This document shows positions 1 through 14,330 of a stretch of DNA of 64,000 nucleotides, one piece after another. The stretch spans positions 22,061,224 through 22,125,223 of the forward strand of contig NC_092463.1 of the NCBI RefSeq assembly GCF_047495875.1, given 5' to 3'. The DNA is from Pithys albifrons albifrons. Its lineage: Eukaryota > Chordata > Aves > Passeriformes > Thamnophilidae. Below the pieces are notes generated by a model, which was given only the letters and a program-made list of their open reading frames with translations, was not told the origin of the DNA and searched no databases. The position numbers and the translations under genes were made by a program. The stretch's first letter is position 1, and each line of letters opens with the position of its first letter.

Positions 1-3000
1 TCACTGCAGTCTCTGTAGTTCTCAGTTTTATTCTGTATCTTTGGGAGGGGGAGACACACCAAACAAGGAAACAAAAAAGCCAAAAAAGCCACCTATTCTC
101 AGGGCTTCTGTGCTTTTCTTTAGCAACAAAAAGTCCAGTTACCTACAAAAGTTGACACGTATGCTTCACATGTTACCAGTACAAAAGGGCAGATCTTACT
201 CTCTTTTCCACTCAGCTCCACAGATTGCCACAAGCAACTAATATAGAAGCTTTGGAGCCTAGTTCTCATTTATGTCAGGGCGAGTAAATTCAACAGAGCC
301 AGTAGACTGACATCAATGAAGGGAGATCTGACCCTTGATGTTCATTTGTGAGACAAGAAATGCAAGATGATTACAACCAGTTAGCCTGGGCTAGCAGTAA
401 GATAGCCAAAAGCAACAGTAACCACTGAGACACAAATTCTATTCTATCAAGAATCCAATTTAAGGGACAAAAATCTCGTAAAGTTTGAACTTTTCTGACA
501 CACCCGGAGTCCTATATTGGTGGAAACAAGAAAAGCAAGTGAGCAGGCACACAAATGCAGTAATATATCTCGTTTTGATAAGCATTAATCCCTTTTAATT
601 GGGAAAGAGGCAATGTCAGGATTTGCTAGTGCAAACTGACAATAACATGTTAGAATTGCCCCTATTTGCTAGATAATCCACTGTATCTCAGCATAATGCA
701 AACTAACAAGCTGAGAGTCCCTTCCCTGGAGAGCTCACAGATTTGCTGGAAAGGCATGAGCCAACATATGTCAGAACAGCTTTATGAGAAAACAGTACCT
801 TTTTTTGGCCAAAGTCTGCTAGTCTGTGAACCTAAGAGAATGGAAAGGCTTATATACTAGCAACAGTGGCTTCACACAGGAGTGTTTAGTCCAACTGCTT
901 TCATCCCTGAGCTTGAGAGTTCTCATTCACTCCTTCATCCTTGGAAATCCTCCTTCACTGAATGTGCTGCAGATATACCCGTGACTACCTGCACAGGACA
1001 CCAGCAACCATTGGCTCTCCTGAAGCTGCCTTAGAAATTAGGACAAGATCCATCTCACACTTCCAACCTCCTACTAGATCAGTAATTGTGAATGGGCTTT
1101 GTGTTAACTAAAGGATGCCCAGATTTAGTTTACTTCAATCAACATGAGGAGGCTCTGTTACTCAAGTCTCCCCTTTTGTCTCACTAGCCGTTTAGTCCCT
1201 GCCCCTGGGGTACTTTATCAAAGTGGGTTAAGCAGGCTCTGCTCACAGGCAGACTCTTGTCTCACATGAGAAAACTGATTCTGTGTGTGGCTGCACAGCT
1301 TCTTCCTCCAGGAAGGCTGGAACTGCATCTATCTTTTTTACTCTCAATACAAGCTGGGCTCAACTGCAGCTGCTCGAAGCTTGTGAGGCAGAGAAACAGA
1401 TCCTGCTTCCACCTCTTGTATCACTTTAGGCAATGTGAATTTTTATCAAATGTTTGTTAAGACTGAGAAAGATTAGAGAAACCAGAACGCTGGCCAAGTT
1501 TTAAAAAAATCAGGGTTGCCCACTGCTTGACCTCAGATAATTACTGAATCACCAATGAAGGAAAAGAGCCCAACAGTTTAATGTTCTGATGTTTCTGCCA
1601 CAGAATTCACACTTCTGTACCTCTGCTACCTGTGTTTTACTAAGGATACCAGTGTAGAATGGCAGTGACCTTCAGTGTGTGCTGAGAACTGATTTCCACC
1701 ATTTGTAACAGCCCCCACTTACAACTCTGCAATTAGCCTGATTTTATGTTGAGCCAAATTCACTTCTAGCATAATTCCTAGCGACTGATACTATGGAGGC
1801 AAGTAGCTACTATGTTTAGGGAAACAAAATGATATATATACCTTGCTCTCCCTATGTTTGATATCAGTGTTGGTAAGCCTAGGGGGAAGGTGAACAGCCT
1901 GTTTCCAGCCTGGGTGCAAGCCTTGCCTGGGATAACACATGGCTGCAGTCCTTTGCCTTCAGTGATCCCCACAGCAGCAAGAGGTTTAGATGCACCAGCA
2001 GATCACAGAGGACATGTTGCCTACTGTAATTTTGCCTGTACCTTTGTTACAGATCTAGATTTAGATCTCCAGCTCTGTCATTCCAGCACCTCATACATTA
2101 GTGCTAAATATTAGCACTGCAGCAGTAACATTTAAGTCATGGATTCTTAGTGATGAAGGAAACAGCTGGGAAACTATTTTTTAAGGCTTCTGAATTCTAA
2201 AATTTAAATACCACCTGAAAGGCTGAAGTAGAAAGAGACAAAGAATAGACAGAGTTAAAATATCTGCTGACATAAATAGGGAACTATTTTAATTTTACCC
2301 ATGAAAGCAAAAAGACTTTTATTTTCCTTTTGCACACAAAGAAATCTTGTCTGACACAGAAAAGAAAACCTGGAAAAACTGTTGGTTTTGCTCCTTTAAA
2401 CTGACTTCTGTGCTAATGAAAAGCGAGCTCTCTAATACACACTGTGCACAGGCTCCCCTCTGCTTCTCTTCTCTCTTACATCTATCATCTTGCCTGGCTT
2501 TTGCCTTTAATCACCTGTTCAACTCACAGCAAAAACTGCCAGGTGACTGTTGTTTGCTGTGGTCACTCGACCACTGGGGAAAAAAAAAAAGAAAGAAAAG
2601 CAAAGAAAGATATAGGCAGAAAATTTTTCAATGACACAAGTGTCTCACCACCAGACAAAGAGCAAAGTGATTCCAGCGGCCAAGCCTACTTGCGTGGGAG
2701 CTGCTGGTAGGTGTAATTTCCTAAGATATATACCTTGTCAGTGTGTGTAGCATGAAGAGAAAAAGAAGGTCAGAGCAGCCAAAGCTAAAACTTGGAAGGA
2801 CAAAAGAAGACACTGGGGGTAACAGTTCTTCTGTTTTTAACCCTGAAAGAGCTCATGCTGCATGGTCTCTGTCAAAGCAACCTTCTGGCTAATGCACAAC
2901 AAACAGTATGCCTGTAAGATGTCCTTCTCCTCATCCAAGTGAGACAGCCATTTCTACATGTGGTGCCTGTGCTACACCACCTGCACAAGATGGTACACAG

Positions 3001-3080
3001 TATACAGTCCAGTTGCTCTCAACCACAGTAGAGATGAAGTTTTCCCCTCCAAGTAATTAGGCTCATAATAGACAAGATAC
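1..3080. other. Non-coding stretch, nothing recognised
   Basis: AT-rich, CpG-poor sequence. Open frames here are short (under 100 codons), show no recognisable domain and overlap on both strands. A short A-rich tract lies near 2,580-2,610. I see no exon, RNA gene or young repeat. Confidence 0.6.
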
Positions 3081-3084
3081 CAGA

Positions 3085-3170
3085 TACCTTAAGAGATAAT
3101 CTAGTCCATCTCTCTCCACCAATGCACTACAAATTTTACCTACAACACTTTCACTCTTGATGATGATGTC
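3085..3170 (-). repeat. Possible decayed CR1 3' end
   Basis: The stretch resembles the antisense 3' region of CR1 elements, where a phrase of the type 'gatcatctagtccaacc' is usual; here it reads as a degraded 'gataatctagtccatctc'. The match is short and diverged, so an unrelated origin is possible. RepeatMasker would settle it. Confidence 0.3.
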
Positions 3171-3174
3171 ACAA

Positions 3175-4135
3175 TTTCATTGATGAAGAATCAATGCTTT
3201 GAAAGCAATATATACCACTGTTCAACTTTATCAACAGAATTACTTTTTTCCGTTCTCACAACTCTGCTATAGTCAAAGAAGTTGTTTGTGACACCTATAA
3301 ATTACAAATGCATTAATTAGGATATGATTTATATATATAATATATATACAATTAATATTTGTTTTCCTTGTGCCCAGATATAAATATCCTAAAATATTGT
3401 AACTAACAGCAGTATATAATATATTGCAGCACTGTGATGATATATACAAGCATTTCACTAAGTATGTGAGGAATATGACCATCAAACAAGCAAACACGAT
3501 ATAGTTAGTTGCTCCCAAGAGTAACAAAAAGTTGCAGCAAAGGACAAGATAAGCATAAGGGATGCAAACACACAGGGCATCCTGCTAAACACACAAGAAG
3601 GGGAAAAAAGAACGAGAAACAGGACTGTTTGCAGATGAAGATCCCATTTTTGGGAGACTGTAAATAGCAATAAAGAATCAAGTAGGAAATGGGAAACTGT
3701 ATATGAAAGACAGCAAGCCAGCATCACTTTCAACTTCTCTCATCCTTCTCTCCTCATCTCTTCTATTTCTGCAGTTAAAACCATCAAGGACTGTAGCTGT
3801 TAGCGCTTACTAGAGAATCAGCTCTGTGGCACTGTATGGTCACAGTCAATGTAGGACATAAATGTTAAAGAATAAGTTTCATATACAAAGCAATAATTAA
3901 GAATTAACCATGAATTGAGAATTAACCATTAGCATAAAGCGTGTTGCTGCTTAATGAGTTCAGTAAAGTTTTGTTTTAAAGTTTAAAACTGTTCTGATTT
4001 ACCAGTGTTATAAACATTCCCTTTCTAGCAATCTGTAACTCCCCAACAGCATATACACACATATTTTCAGTAGCAATATTGCAGTCTATTATCTCTTGCC
4101 CTATCACAGAAGAAAGATTATTTCCTTCCTCTTTA
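3175..4135. other. Non-coding, AT-rich stretch
   Basis: It contains an AT-alternating patch near 3,330-3,355 and no convincing coding frame. Two minus-strand open frames of about 84 codons (3,273-3,733) are rich in hydrophobic residues, as AT-rich DNA often is, and carry no family motif. Confidence 0.5.
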
Positions 4136-4139
4136 CAGA

Positions 4140-4400
4140 TACCATTTACATATTTGAAGACTTCTGCTATGTCACTCCTCCCTAGATAAGGACATTTGCT
4201 ATATTGTTCCTTAGAGATCTATGGGGTTTAGACTGTGCTCATTATTGCTGGTTTCCTAGAGACTTTTTCCAAATATTTGCATTTTTCTTGAAGTGTCGTG
4301 CCCCAGTCTGGATGCAGTCCTTCAGATGAAGTCTCATAAGCACTGCGTACACAAGAACAATTATTTCATGTATCTTATTGATGATACTCCTGTTTACATT
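4140..4400 (-). repeat. Old CR1/L3-like LINE fragment, antisense
   Basis: The plus strand shows the antisense order of the CR1 ORF2 C-terminal region. A degraded 'gtgccccagtctggatgcagtcc' is followed by 'gatgaagtctcataagcactgcgtac', matching the well-known antisense phrases around 'gggccccagaactg...cagta' and 'gaggtctcaccagagc'. Further left, 'atttgaagac...atgtcactcctcc' matches the more 3' part. Divergence is high and the frame is destroyed, so this is an ancient copy, much older than the CR1 at 38.3 kb. Confidence 0.55.
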
Positions 4401-4404
4401 ACTT

Positions 4405-6835
4405 GTAAGATGCTTGCCCCTCTTGTATAGAAGGAGAACTTGTATTAGCACCCTGCCAGCTACTTCCAGTTTTACATTCTATTACGTGAAATATATGGCT
4501 AAGCCCTGGTTCAAGGGTTCCCAGGCCTTTTGCACTGAGATTTTTAAAAAGTCTGGCAACTTTCAGAAAATCCAGCTTAGGTCACTGTAGTGTTTCACTG
4601 GGATGAGTAGTTGTACAGCACAACTACCTGTTGTCTGCTGATATATTTAACAATACCAAGGACAGGCCCTGGATTCAAGGCATACAACACACCCACACAC
4701 ACAAAAAAAATCAAACTGATGGAAACAGAATATACTCCAGGCCCATTTGCAGCAACTGATCAGAGATCTTACTGGGATACTTGGTGTCCAGCAGAGAAGC
4801 TCAATAACACCACAATAGTGAGAATGAATATAAGGAGCATGAACTGCTTTAAAAACACCTCTCTGCTTGTGAAGCACTTCCCTCTCCTATCATTCCCCAT
4901 GGTCCCAAACTCCACTCACACAAGCTCCTCCAACACTGCAGGTCTCCTGAGGCACCAGTACTTTCCTTGTCTTGCCAAATCCTCCAATTCATCTGTGAAT
5001 CAGAGTATTTGAACTAGTCACAAGGGTGCAAAAAGTCTGCTTCCTCAAACCAAACACTTCACTTTACCCAGCACCCTTGTCTTTGAGCAAAATGGGAGGG
5101 AATTCATGTAGAGGGAGTCACCCAGCAGCAACAAAATCTCACTGGAGCTGCAAATGCTACCACCAGAGCAAGTGCAGTTATCAGGAGTACAAGGGCTTTA
5201 AGCACCAGACAGCAGTGAAAACTGGGACATGGAAACAAAGAAGGGAAAGGAGTAGCACAGACCATCACTGAGAGGCTTTATACAACAGATAAGGCATAAA
5301 CTGCTACCAGTGTGGATGTACTGTCTCCTTCAACTCATTGTAAAATGCCAAGGAGAAAGCTAATGGTAGAGATGCGTGAATTAAGTTTAAAGTAGTTAGA
5401 TGCATACAAACACAAGTGCATGCACACATGTGCACACATGTTTCTGCCTCTCTCTCTCTCCTCTGCAGCCTCTTTATCTCTTCATCAGACCATTAGCCAG
5501 GAACAACTACAGAAGAAACTGAAAAAAAGAAAACAGGGAAATGCCTGCATAACCCATAGAGATACCTCACTTGAAGAATCATACTTTTTCTGTTCTTCCT
5601 TGTGAACTTTGGGTAGGTCATACAAAAGCCATCTGCACCCTGCACTGATTCATCCCTTAAGTCACTTTTTAAGTTATAACTAGGTCTGCATAGTTTTAAC
5701 TAGATGCCGTGTTTCTCCTTCCTCTTCTTTTTATCAGTCACCAAAAATGAGCACTCAGGATAACAACACACAATCTGTCATTGACCTGTCCAGGGTGCTG
5801 GCCGAATTATGGTGGTTACTGTGAGGGTGAAAGAAATGTGAGTGGTCTTCAGGATGACTAACTGTGAGTCATTTTGTTGCTATCTTCATCTCTGCATCTC
5901 TTTCTTTTGATCTCCTCCTGCACAGAAATCTGAAGGTAGCTATTCTGTGACAGCCCAAGATAGCAAAAAACCCCCGAAGAGACAGAAAGCAGTATGTGAT
6001 CAACAGAATAAACAGATATACAGGTGCTCTGTATAACACCTTGTCTTGCTACTTATAGCACCTCTTCAGATGCTACTTACCCACTACCAGCCCCTACACT
6101 AGATGTTATAATCAGAAATGTAGGAGCAGGCAGATAAAAAGAGGGTATCTGATATTCCTGGCTACCTCAAAAAGTGTTTGTTTTACAAGCAGCAGAACTA
6201 CAGAAATGAGTAGGAAATGAGCCTTTATGTTTCCCCCTTGTCATGCCATGTGTGCCCTCCCCTGTTCACCATTAAGTCACCATATGACCCCCAGTTCCCC
6301 CTGCATTCTCTCACACTCCTTCCTCTGATGTGCTCAGATTTTTTCGTATTTCCTTACCCTGCTGTAACACCTTTCATTTCTTTTCCTTCTCAATGACTTG
6401 CTTTGGCCAAGGAAATGGTCTGTGTTATGGCAGGTTCAGAGCTGCAAACCTAGCTGCTGGTGGACCAGCTCATATGCCTCAACAGGATTGAAGAACAGAT
6501 TCTGGAGGAATTCAATATCTCTGGGACTTCAATGCTCCTGTCAAATGTGGTGGCAGCTGGCCAGGCAACCAAAGGGCTGATGGCCAAGCAGAGTGATTGC
6601 AGAACCATCATTCCGCAGAAAAACAGACTAAAATAACAGTGTATTTCCACTCTAGTACAGTGTGATCACAAGCAGTGCAACAGTTGAAGTAGCAGGATGC
6701 TGGCTTCTCACTATGGGCTGTATTGCAAGAAACCTGTAGAAAAGGGAGTAGAGAACCAAAGACTGTGGTATGAGAGTTGGGTAATTCAGCATCTTAGATC
6801 TGTACCACGTATATATGCTAATGAAGCATGTTTCA
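4405..6835. other. Non-coding stretch, nothing recognised
   Basis: Nothing firm was found. The 133-codon open frame at 4,611-5,012 and the 81-codon frame at 5,026-5,271 have no recognisable motif and lie in unremarkable AT-rich sequence. A short CT-rich tract is present near 5,443-5,470. Confidence 0.5.
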
Positions 6836-6837
6836 GT

Positions 6838-6960
6838 TAAAGGGTCACAGAAATAGTAGCACCAGAAGGGATCTTTCAGAGGTATTTCTATGCCACTTTG
6901 ATCAAGCATTACTCTACACTAGAAATGGGACATTTCATCTAGCACTGACAACAGGATGTA
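6838..6960 (-). repeat. Possible decayed CR1 3' end, antisense
   Basis: The run around 'gggtcacagaaatag' followed by 'agaagggatctttcagaggt' resembles a degraded antisense CR1 terminus ('atcatagaat...gaagggacctttgaggtcat'). The match is weak and diverged; chance similarity is not excluded. Confidence 0.3.
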
Positions 6961-6964
6961 GACC

Positions 6965-9900
6965 ATCTAGAACCCAAAGGCAGGGAGATTGCTGCTGTTC
7001 CCCATCTGCAAATAAACAGAATTTTTATCATACCTTAGGTTATATAAATCATGGTAAAATAATTATAGGGTAGAAATCAGACTAGACAAAGCACTGAAAC
7101 AACCAGACAGCAATCCCACGCCATCCAAGTAGGACAGTGGCATTTAGCAGGTATTTATTTTTACCTCTATCCATCTTCATTTTTCTCCTCATCTCCCATT
7201 TTTGTAATTACCCATCCCATCCTGCACAGTAACATACACAAGCTCACCCACTCACTCGCATTTCTTCTCTTGCAAAGAAGAGCATCTTGTGTGGGATTCA
7301 GTCATTTGTTGTCCACAGAACTTCTGGTATGTGTCTCTAAATAGCTGACATCTGGAGGAGCTAGATACTACTTATACCCTCCTTAACACAATCAGATGCT
7401 GCTAAAGAACATGACAAAATGTCTCATTTTAAAAATATTGTCTCTCTACCCCATCTTCTTTCCAACAGTTGTTTTTTTTCTCCTGAGATGGATCACAGTC
7501 CACTACACATAGCAACCAGCTTTCAAAGCCATTGTTCTTGGGGACACAAAGAAATTGATATATAAGTATGCACTGATAACAATCCATTATTTCTGCACTC
7601 ACTTCCATAACATACTGTTTTTAGGAAGAATGTATCACTCTAGAATCCCGCTGCACAGCTAGGAACACAACTCAGGCATTCAAATGTTTTACTTACTAGC
7701 CTTCCTTCTTCTTCATTATTCAACAGACACCTTAATTTTTATATCAATTAAAACAGGGTTTTCCCAAACTACAGAATTTTCTAACTATACAATTGCGTTT
7801 TACTTAATGATTATGTCTGTATCCCAAACAAATAGAGAGTCCACAATAACATGATCCTGATCCTCTAATTAAAAGACTGAAAAGAATGCCAGAAGGGGAA
7901 GATGTTACACAGTTTTCCAGCATGCCTCAATTTTGAATGCTTGATTTTGCAACAAAACCCACAAATCACTCGGAGAAGGGTGGTTGTGGCCCTTTTTAAC
8001 ATTCTCTCTTGCACACATGTTGATCTATTCATTTTCATGTGTAATCTTTACTTTAATGGAGATGTCTACATTCACAAAATGCAGCTAGGACATACATGCC
8101 TCAGGTCATCCAGGCAAAAGAAATACAAACAGCCAGCAAAGCGATGGGTAGCACAGATGCACCTGAACTGATTAAATTGCTGTTGCTAAACACACACACT
8201 GCAATCTCTCCCTTTTGGTTTATTCAAGGCACCCTGTCATTCTTCTCTAATCTCTTCCAAAGTGCTCTTGTTAGCAGGTTGAGAGAATTAAGTTAAGTTG
8301 ACTCACTGATATTAATAGGTCTCTCCAATTCAATAGCAGTGTGTTCAGAGAATGCCACCTGCCTTCTCTTTAAGCAAAAGTTCTTGAAACACGGCCAACA
8401 CTTTGCCCAGCTGTTTCAAAAGCTAAAATTAGACACACCTGTTTTAACAGTTGTTTCAGCAGCTGGACACTGGGATATGGATCAATAAGATTTACTCACA
8501 GTTTTCTTCCCTCAGAGCCAATAGTGTGATTTTAGTCTCTGATCCTGTGTTTAGAGAAATTGTGTTGCCAGGGACACTGTGAATGAATCAAAAGAGATCA
8601 GAGTCTTTCTCTTCCACATTTCTGGACCTTGCTATAATCCAAGAAAAATTGCCTATTCAGTGGAATATGGGATCAAGATACACTGGTCTTGATCTAGTAA
8701 TACACATGGACAAGATCTTGAACCATATATAAACCAATGCAGTGAAAAACTGCAGGTATCATGAAACTTAAGGCTTGTGAGGTATATACCCTTCCATTTG
8801 TTTCAATGAGTTGTCAATGCTCAAAGTCAGCAAGTGAATCCTACCAACTTTTTCATTACTGATCTTGAAATAACCCAGGTAACATTCAAAACTCACTTCC
8901 ACAACATTTAAAGCACAACTGTCCCTGTCTTCACATTCAATGTGCACCTCCACTGCAGGAATGTACGTCATGTTGGAAATAACACTGAGATGTTATAAAA
9001 GAACTGACTGTAATGTAGAAGACAAAATAAAATAAATCTTAGGGAAATTACACTTAACGCATTAGCTGGAGCTGTTTCCAAGCTTCTATATCTGACCAAG
9101 TTGCTTGAGAATCAAAATACCTTGTCCTAAAAGATGCAATTCCCTAAAGTGCTGTATTTCACAATTAGTTCTGTTTGCCCAAGGTGAAATCAATTTATAA
9201 AGTGCTATCCAGAGCCATCTATTCCCAACCCAGTGTCAAGCCCTCTGTTCTGATGTTGGGACCACCTGGTAAGCAGGATCAGTGAGATAATCCATGTTAT
9301 GAAGAAGTGTGAAAAAACAGGAATCCCATGAATTTGTTACAACTAAGACACAAAAAAATTCTCAAGACAATTCTTCAAGTTACAGCTGGCCTTCTAGTCT
9401 TATAATTCCCATATAATCAGAAGCAGACATTTGCAGACATGCATGCACTTGGGTATATAAAGGTTAACATCTCCCAGAGCATGTGCTCCTCTGTATACTC
9501 CTCTGGAATGGGCACCTAAGTGTTGCAAAGAAAAGACACACACACACTCATGCATATGAACCCAGATAGGTAGTATGCACATCTATGGAGATCATTTATA
9601 ATGTACAAAAATGTATTCAAGCATACAACCATGGTCACACAGCTCCATAGCCAAGGGAGCAGGTGCCTCAGACCACACTGCACATCAGCAGGTTCCCATC
9701 GAAACACAGTGCAAATTTTCTCTTTCAGAGGGAAAGGAGCAGGGAGCAGGGGAAGACTACTTGGCTGTCAAATCTTTAATAAATGCTTGTCAAGAGAGTT
9801 TTTGATAGGATATAAGGGTGCTTGAAGAAGTGGGGCCACCACAATCAAGCTGCACAAGTTGAACTCAAGAGCAAGGAAGACAGGAAAGACAGTGACATGA

Positions 9901-12900
9901 AGACTTTTCCCCTCTTTCTGGGAAATAATGAACAAATCCTTCAGTGTGATTATTCTGTAACACCTGCTGGCCCTGCTCTCAAGTCTGTACAAGACAAAAG
10001 ATTCTCCTATCTTCCCTCAGATTAAATGTGCCTTGTAAAAAGCGACCAGAGATTGGCATGATAATTATCTTTCCTCATTAGAAAGCGAGCCCTGGACCTG
10101 ACTGAATATGACTCCTATGTCAAGGCCCTTTGTGGCTGTAATAGTACTCAGCCAACATCAAGGGGCACAACATTTCATGTGAACAAAACAAAGCGATATA
10201 TCAAGTAATCTTGTCTTTTTTAGTTGCTTTTTCTCTTCTAAGCCTGATGAGTGAGGTGGGAAGGTGCCAAATTCCTTTTTAACTTGTATAAATGTGTCTA
10301 AATGTCACAGAAGAGCCTTGTTAAGTGAAAAGCTTTCCAAATGTTTTTCTGTCCCACATCTAAAATAGATTGCTCTTTTTTTTTTTTTTTTGTGGTGGTT
10401 GGTTTTCGTTGGGGGGGTTGGGGGAGGCGGTGTTTAATTAAAAAAGGTACACTCTCTCAGACCACTTTCCTTTTACCATTCCCAGGGTTACTTACAGCAG
10501 AGCTCCCACTGAGACCTTTTATCCTGGAAAAATGAAGTCTCACAAAAGTAATTTTCCTTTTTCACCATCTGCCACAGACTGTCCTTTCCCAAGCAGAAAT
10601 GTTGGCCTGTCCATTCCAGGCATAACCCAGAAGCTCAGACTAGTAAAACCACCATGCTCTGAAATTTAAGTCTCAGAGCTGGACCCTCACATGCAACAAG
10701 AGTGATTTTATTAAATGTTTTGTTTTGTTTTTAATATAGCAGTGTTTCTTTTATTTGATTTTTCCTTATGGATTTGGATAAGGAGAGAGGAAAACTGGGG
10801 GACAGGGGCCTTTTTTCATGCTTTCATCTGTAGTAGATAGAAAATTTCCTTTCAGAAAAATTAAATGAGCAGATACAATGACACTATGTGCCTGCAGGAG
10901 CTCAGATTTTAAGATACACATCAACCATCAGTGGCCCCAAATTAAATTATGCACTAGCAATAAAAAAGCATTTCACATTTTAAAACCAACCAGCATTCTT
11001 GAACAGTGAACATTTCAAAATTTCTAGTTCTGCAGAGGCAAACCCAGGTGTTTGCTAGGTAGCTGTAACAGAATGCTACTTCACTGGAGCAGTGTTTAAC
11101 TGCTCTGATCATTTAAAAATGCATTTATTTGCTTTTGGGGTGAGAAAATTAAAAGCTAAAGTTGTTTTGTGGCCTCACTGCCAGTTACTAGCCTTCTCAT
11201 CTAGGTAAAACTTGGGTAGGCAACAGTGCTCTCCCTTGAATTGCCTTAGCGTTCCTAAAACTAATCATCAACCTGGGAATCTGACTTATTTCCATTCTGT
11301 CCCCTCTCCTGTGACCACCTGCCTCTTTCCCTGTTGTTTTTCTCTTCCTTTTCTCCCTGTTTCTGGGGCTACAATGGGACAAGGAACATGTATCACCCCA
11401 CCACTTTACTTTGCTGCTTGCAGCACTTCTCAATTTGAGGAAATAGTTCCTTTCACTATTGCTCCTTCCAACTCATTTACATAAGGATGAACTATCAAAC
11501 CATGTAACCTCTCCTCTTCTGCAATACCACAGTCTGCTGATGAGCCTGAGTAGTTTTAAACAGGGTTATGCTTTCTCTTGTGCCCTCTTGCAAGCTTGGT
11601 GCTCTGCCAGGCAGCTGCAGAATGGATGCACTGAATGCGGAATATTCCCTGTGCGTCAGGCCAATGGCAGCTCTGAGGGGGAGGCACATCCAAGCTCCCG
11701 CAGCTAAAGCCTGGCAAAAAGAATGAGATTTCCTGCTGCCTTGAAAATGATGGATGTACACCAAGGTTTTGCACAACTTACAGCCATGTGATCCCCCACA
11801 CTGTCCCCTGGAGCACTGCACACAATGTAAACTGCCACACAAAGAAACACTCTCAGTAGCACTGACCTGACCAAGACCAAGCAGGAATGTAAAAGGTAAT
11901 GGAACTCCACGGCAAAAGATCAACCTTCACTTATAGGCTGTGGTTTTATGCAGATATTCATATATTAGCTCAGTGGCTGGCACATTAAAGGGGATGGCTG
12001 GAGATAACCTGGGTTGATCCTTTTGGATAGGATTAACAGCTTTTTCATTGGTTCAGTGCTTCTTGAGAAAAGTAATTGTTTCTCCAACAAACCTCAAAAG
12101 ACAGAAGGTTCCAGTCTAGCCAAAAATGGTGACAACAGGTTTTCTTTTTGTATTTCTGCTCTAAAAGGAGTTCTGTAAAATTACATGTGTTATCTCACCT
12201 TCTGGAAATTAACTAGATCAAATATGCTTGACCTTATGATGACAAGAAAATGTTGGGTTTTTTTCTGTCAATGCTTAGATGTGAGAGAAAAGTGGAGGAC
12301 ATAGCCAGCAGGTAAGACTGAATAATAAAAAACTATGCAGTTCTCTTGCAAAACCAGCTGTAAGAACCCCTGGCCAGTTTGATCCCAGCAGCCCACATAT
12401 AATTCACCTCCAGGATTTCCTCAAGCAAAGGGTATGCATTTACAGTAAGTCACATACTAAATACAATTTGCAACCTGCTAGCAATGAGAAGACTTACTGC
12501 TAGCAAAGGTTAGGGACTCACATATTTTTTGTTGGCTGTGCCAGGTATTCAGGTAAAATTATACTTTTCTTGGGGAAAGATTATGCGATATCACTGACAT
12601 CTCATTTTCTGTATGCTCTCTACTTTGGCCTATCAACATATTCCATCTCAGTCACAAACCCTTGCATAAACAAATATTTGGTTGTATTCAGCCAAGTTTT
12701 CAAAAGTTTTGTAAATCCCTTATCAGTTACAGAAAAAATAGGGTTTGCTAGTTAATAATTTATGCCAGATTCATGCAGAATACCCAGCTGTGTGGCAGGA
12801 GAAGCGACCTGGTTCTCCTGGTCCAAAGCTACTGCCTTCTAGACTGTAGAAGACCCGTTCTCCCTAAAGCAAGCAGCGTATGAAAGCCCCAGCATGCTCT

Positions 12901-13590
12901 GATCAGCTCTGGGCCTATTCAGTGCAGCAGCAGAACACTCATTTTATTCTACAGTGAATGCATAACCCTGAAAACATACAAAAATCCTGTTTCAAATTCT
13001 GCAACAACACAAATAAATTGTGTACTACATAGGAATATTTCATATTTGTACAATGTGTACTATCAAACTATTACAAAGGAATTTAATACCAAAGAGTACA
13101 CAGGAAGGAAACATCAATTATCTCCAACCTAACAGAGAGCCAGGCTGAGGCAGTGCATAAAATAGATCATTGACAGGGGTCAGAAGGCATCTCTGCCCCA
13201 GGCCCCAGCCACTAGAGCAGATTCCCTCCCATTCTACCAACAGAAACCACTACAATTTTTAATATTGTTGATTTCTAGACATAACTTGCTGCACAAATAG
13301 AGAATAAAAGGAGTCCCTGGGTTTCATGTGCGTATATTTCTGTATGGCCTCTAATTGTATGATCACACAAAACTTTTTTTTGATGAGAATTTTCCTTCAC
13401 TCAGTGCACAGGAAGAATAATGCCCGTTGAAGGTGCTGTTACTTGATCCTATGTGTTATCTACATTCCTTCATTTGTGGCGACTTCTCCTGCACACTGTA
13501 CTAATTCTGCTCTGAAGAGTAATTTATTTCCACATGGGCTTTTCTGTGGTGCCACTCAGCAGAGCACTGGACTGTTTTGAATAAACTAAT
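6965..13590. other. Non-coding stretch with low-complexity tracts
   Basis: No gene recognised. The longest open frame (142 codons, minus, 11,495-11,923) overlaps other open frames on both strands and has no family motif. The only distinct structure is the poly-T/G-rich tract at 10,378-10,435. Confidence 0.5.
10378..10435. repeat. Poly-T followed by G-rich low-complexity tract
   Basis: A run of about 17 T is followed by GT-rich sequence and then G-tracts (G7, TT, G5, A, GG, C, GG). It could form a G-quadruplex on the plus strand, but the last G-tracts are only two bases long. Confidence 0.6.
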
Positions 13591-13599
13591 TACTTTGGA

Positions 13600-13735
13600 C
13601 AACACCTTTCTCAGGTGATAGCCTCATTTTACAAATGTTGAGTTCAGGAATAGGGAAATTAAGTCAAAATGCTCACTAGCACTGAATGTGCAATTTCAGA
13701 CTGCAAATTCTGATTACACAGAGCGCTTAGCACCT
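13600..13735 (-). repeat. Possible MIR-like SINE relic, antisense
   Basis: The run 'cctcattttacaaatgttga...' followed by 'gggaaattaagtcaaaatgctc' resembles the antisense MIR core phrase ('cccattttacagatgaggaaact...gttaagtaacttgccc'). It is diverged and partial. MIR copies in birds are ancient relics. Confidence 0.35.
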
Positions 13736-14312
13736 TATGGCACCTTATACTTTTGAAGAGTATTTAGTGCTAACCTGATTCCTGTTTTGAGAGCTCAATA
13801 ATTATTCCATCCAAGCTATAGGATCTCAGCTTTAGGGACCAGAACACAAGGAATGCATAATTCAGAAGTGACCTGAGTCAAAAATCATCTTACCAAGCAT
13901 CATAGTATGACCCTGGGGAAGAAAGAGGGATAGGAAGAATGAGGAGTCCCTTAATCAAACTTTGCTAAAGTGCCCCTCCATTGTAAGAACCCCTCACCTC
14001 ATTCATTACACAACCTGCTTCAAAAAAATTAAAGTGGGCATCCTTTGTACAAGGCTGACAATTTGTGAGAGCAGATCCCAAATTCATGCCAGAAAGTCTT
14101 TTTTTTTCCTCTGTGCATGGCATGGGTAGAAAGTCATACAGGGGAAATAGTGAGTAAAGATGTTACAAAAAATCACATCATAAAGACCATACCAAAGGAG
14201 CACAAAGGTCATTGACAGTAATTTTTAACTGTTTGATTTTGGATTGTCCCTAGTCCTTTCCGATTTGTTATATATAGGACAGCTGTGTTGTTTATATAAA
14301 TATTTATATAGA

Positions 14313-14330
14313 GATAGATAGATAGATAGA
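14313..14330. repeat. (GATA)n microsatellite
   Basis: About four and a half perfect GATA units, preceded by an AT-rich patch. Confidence 0.85.

Noticed and set aside
6457..6636. Coding-like stretch of about 59 open codons resembling an exon or processed pseudogene
   Set aside because: A stop codon lies directly upstream, no convincing splice sites are seen, and I could not match the peptide to any family. Open runs of this length are expected by chance.
11495..11923. 142-codon minus-strand open frame
   Set aside because: No domain or codon signature, and it overlaps other open frames on both strands.
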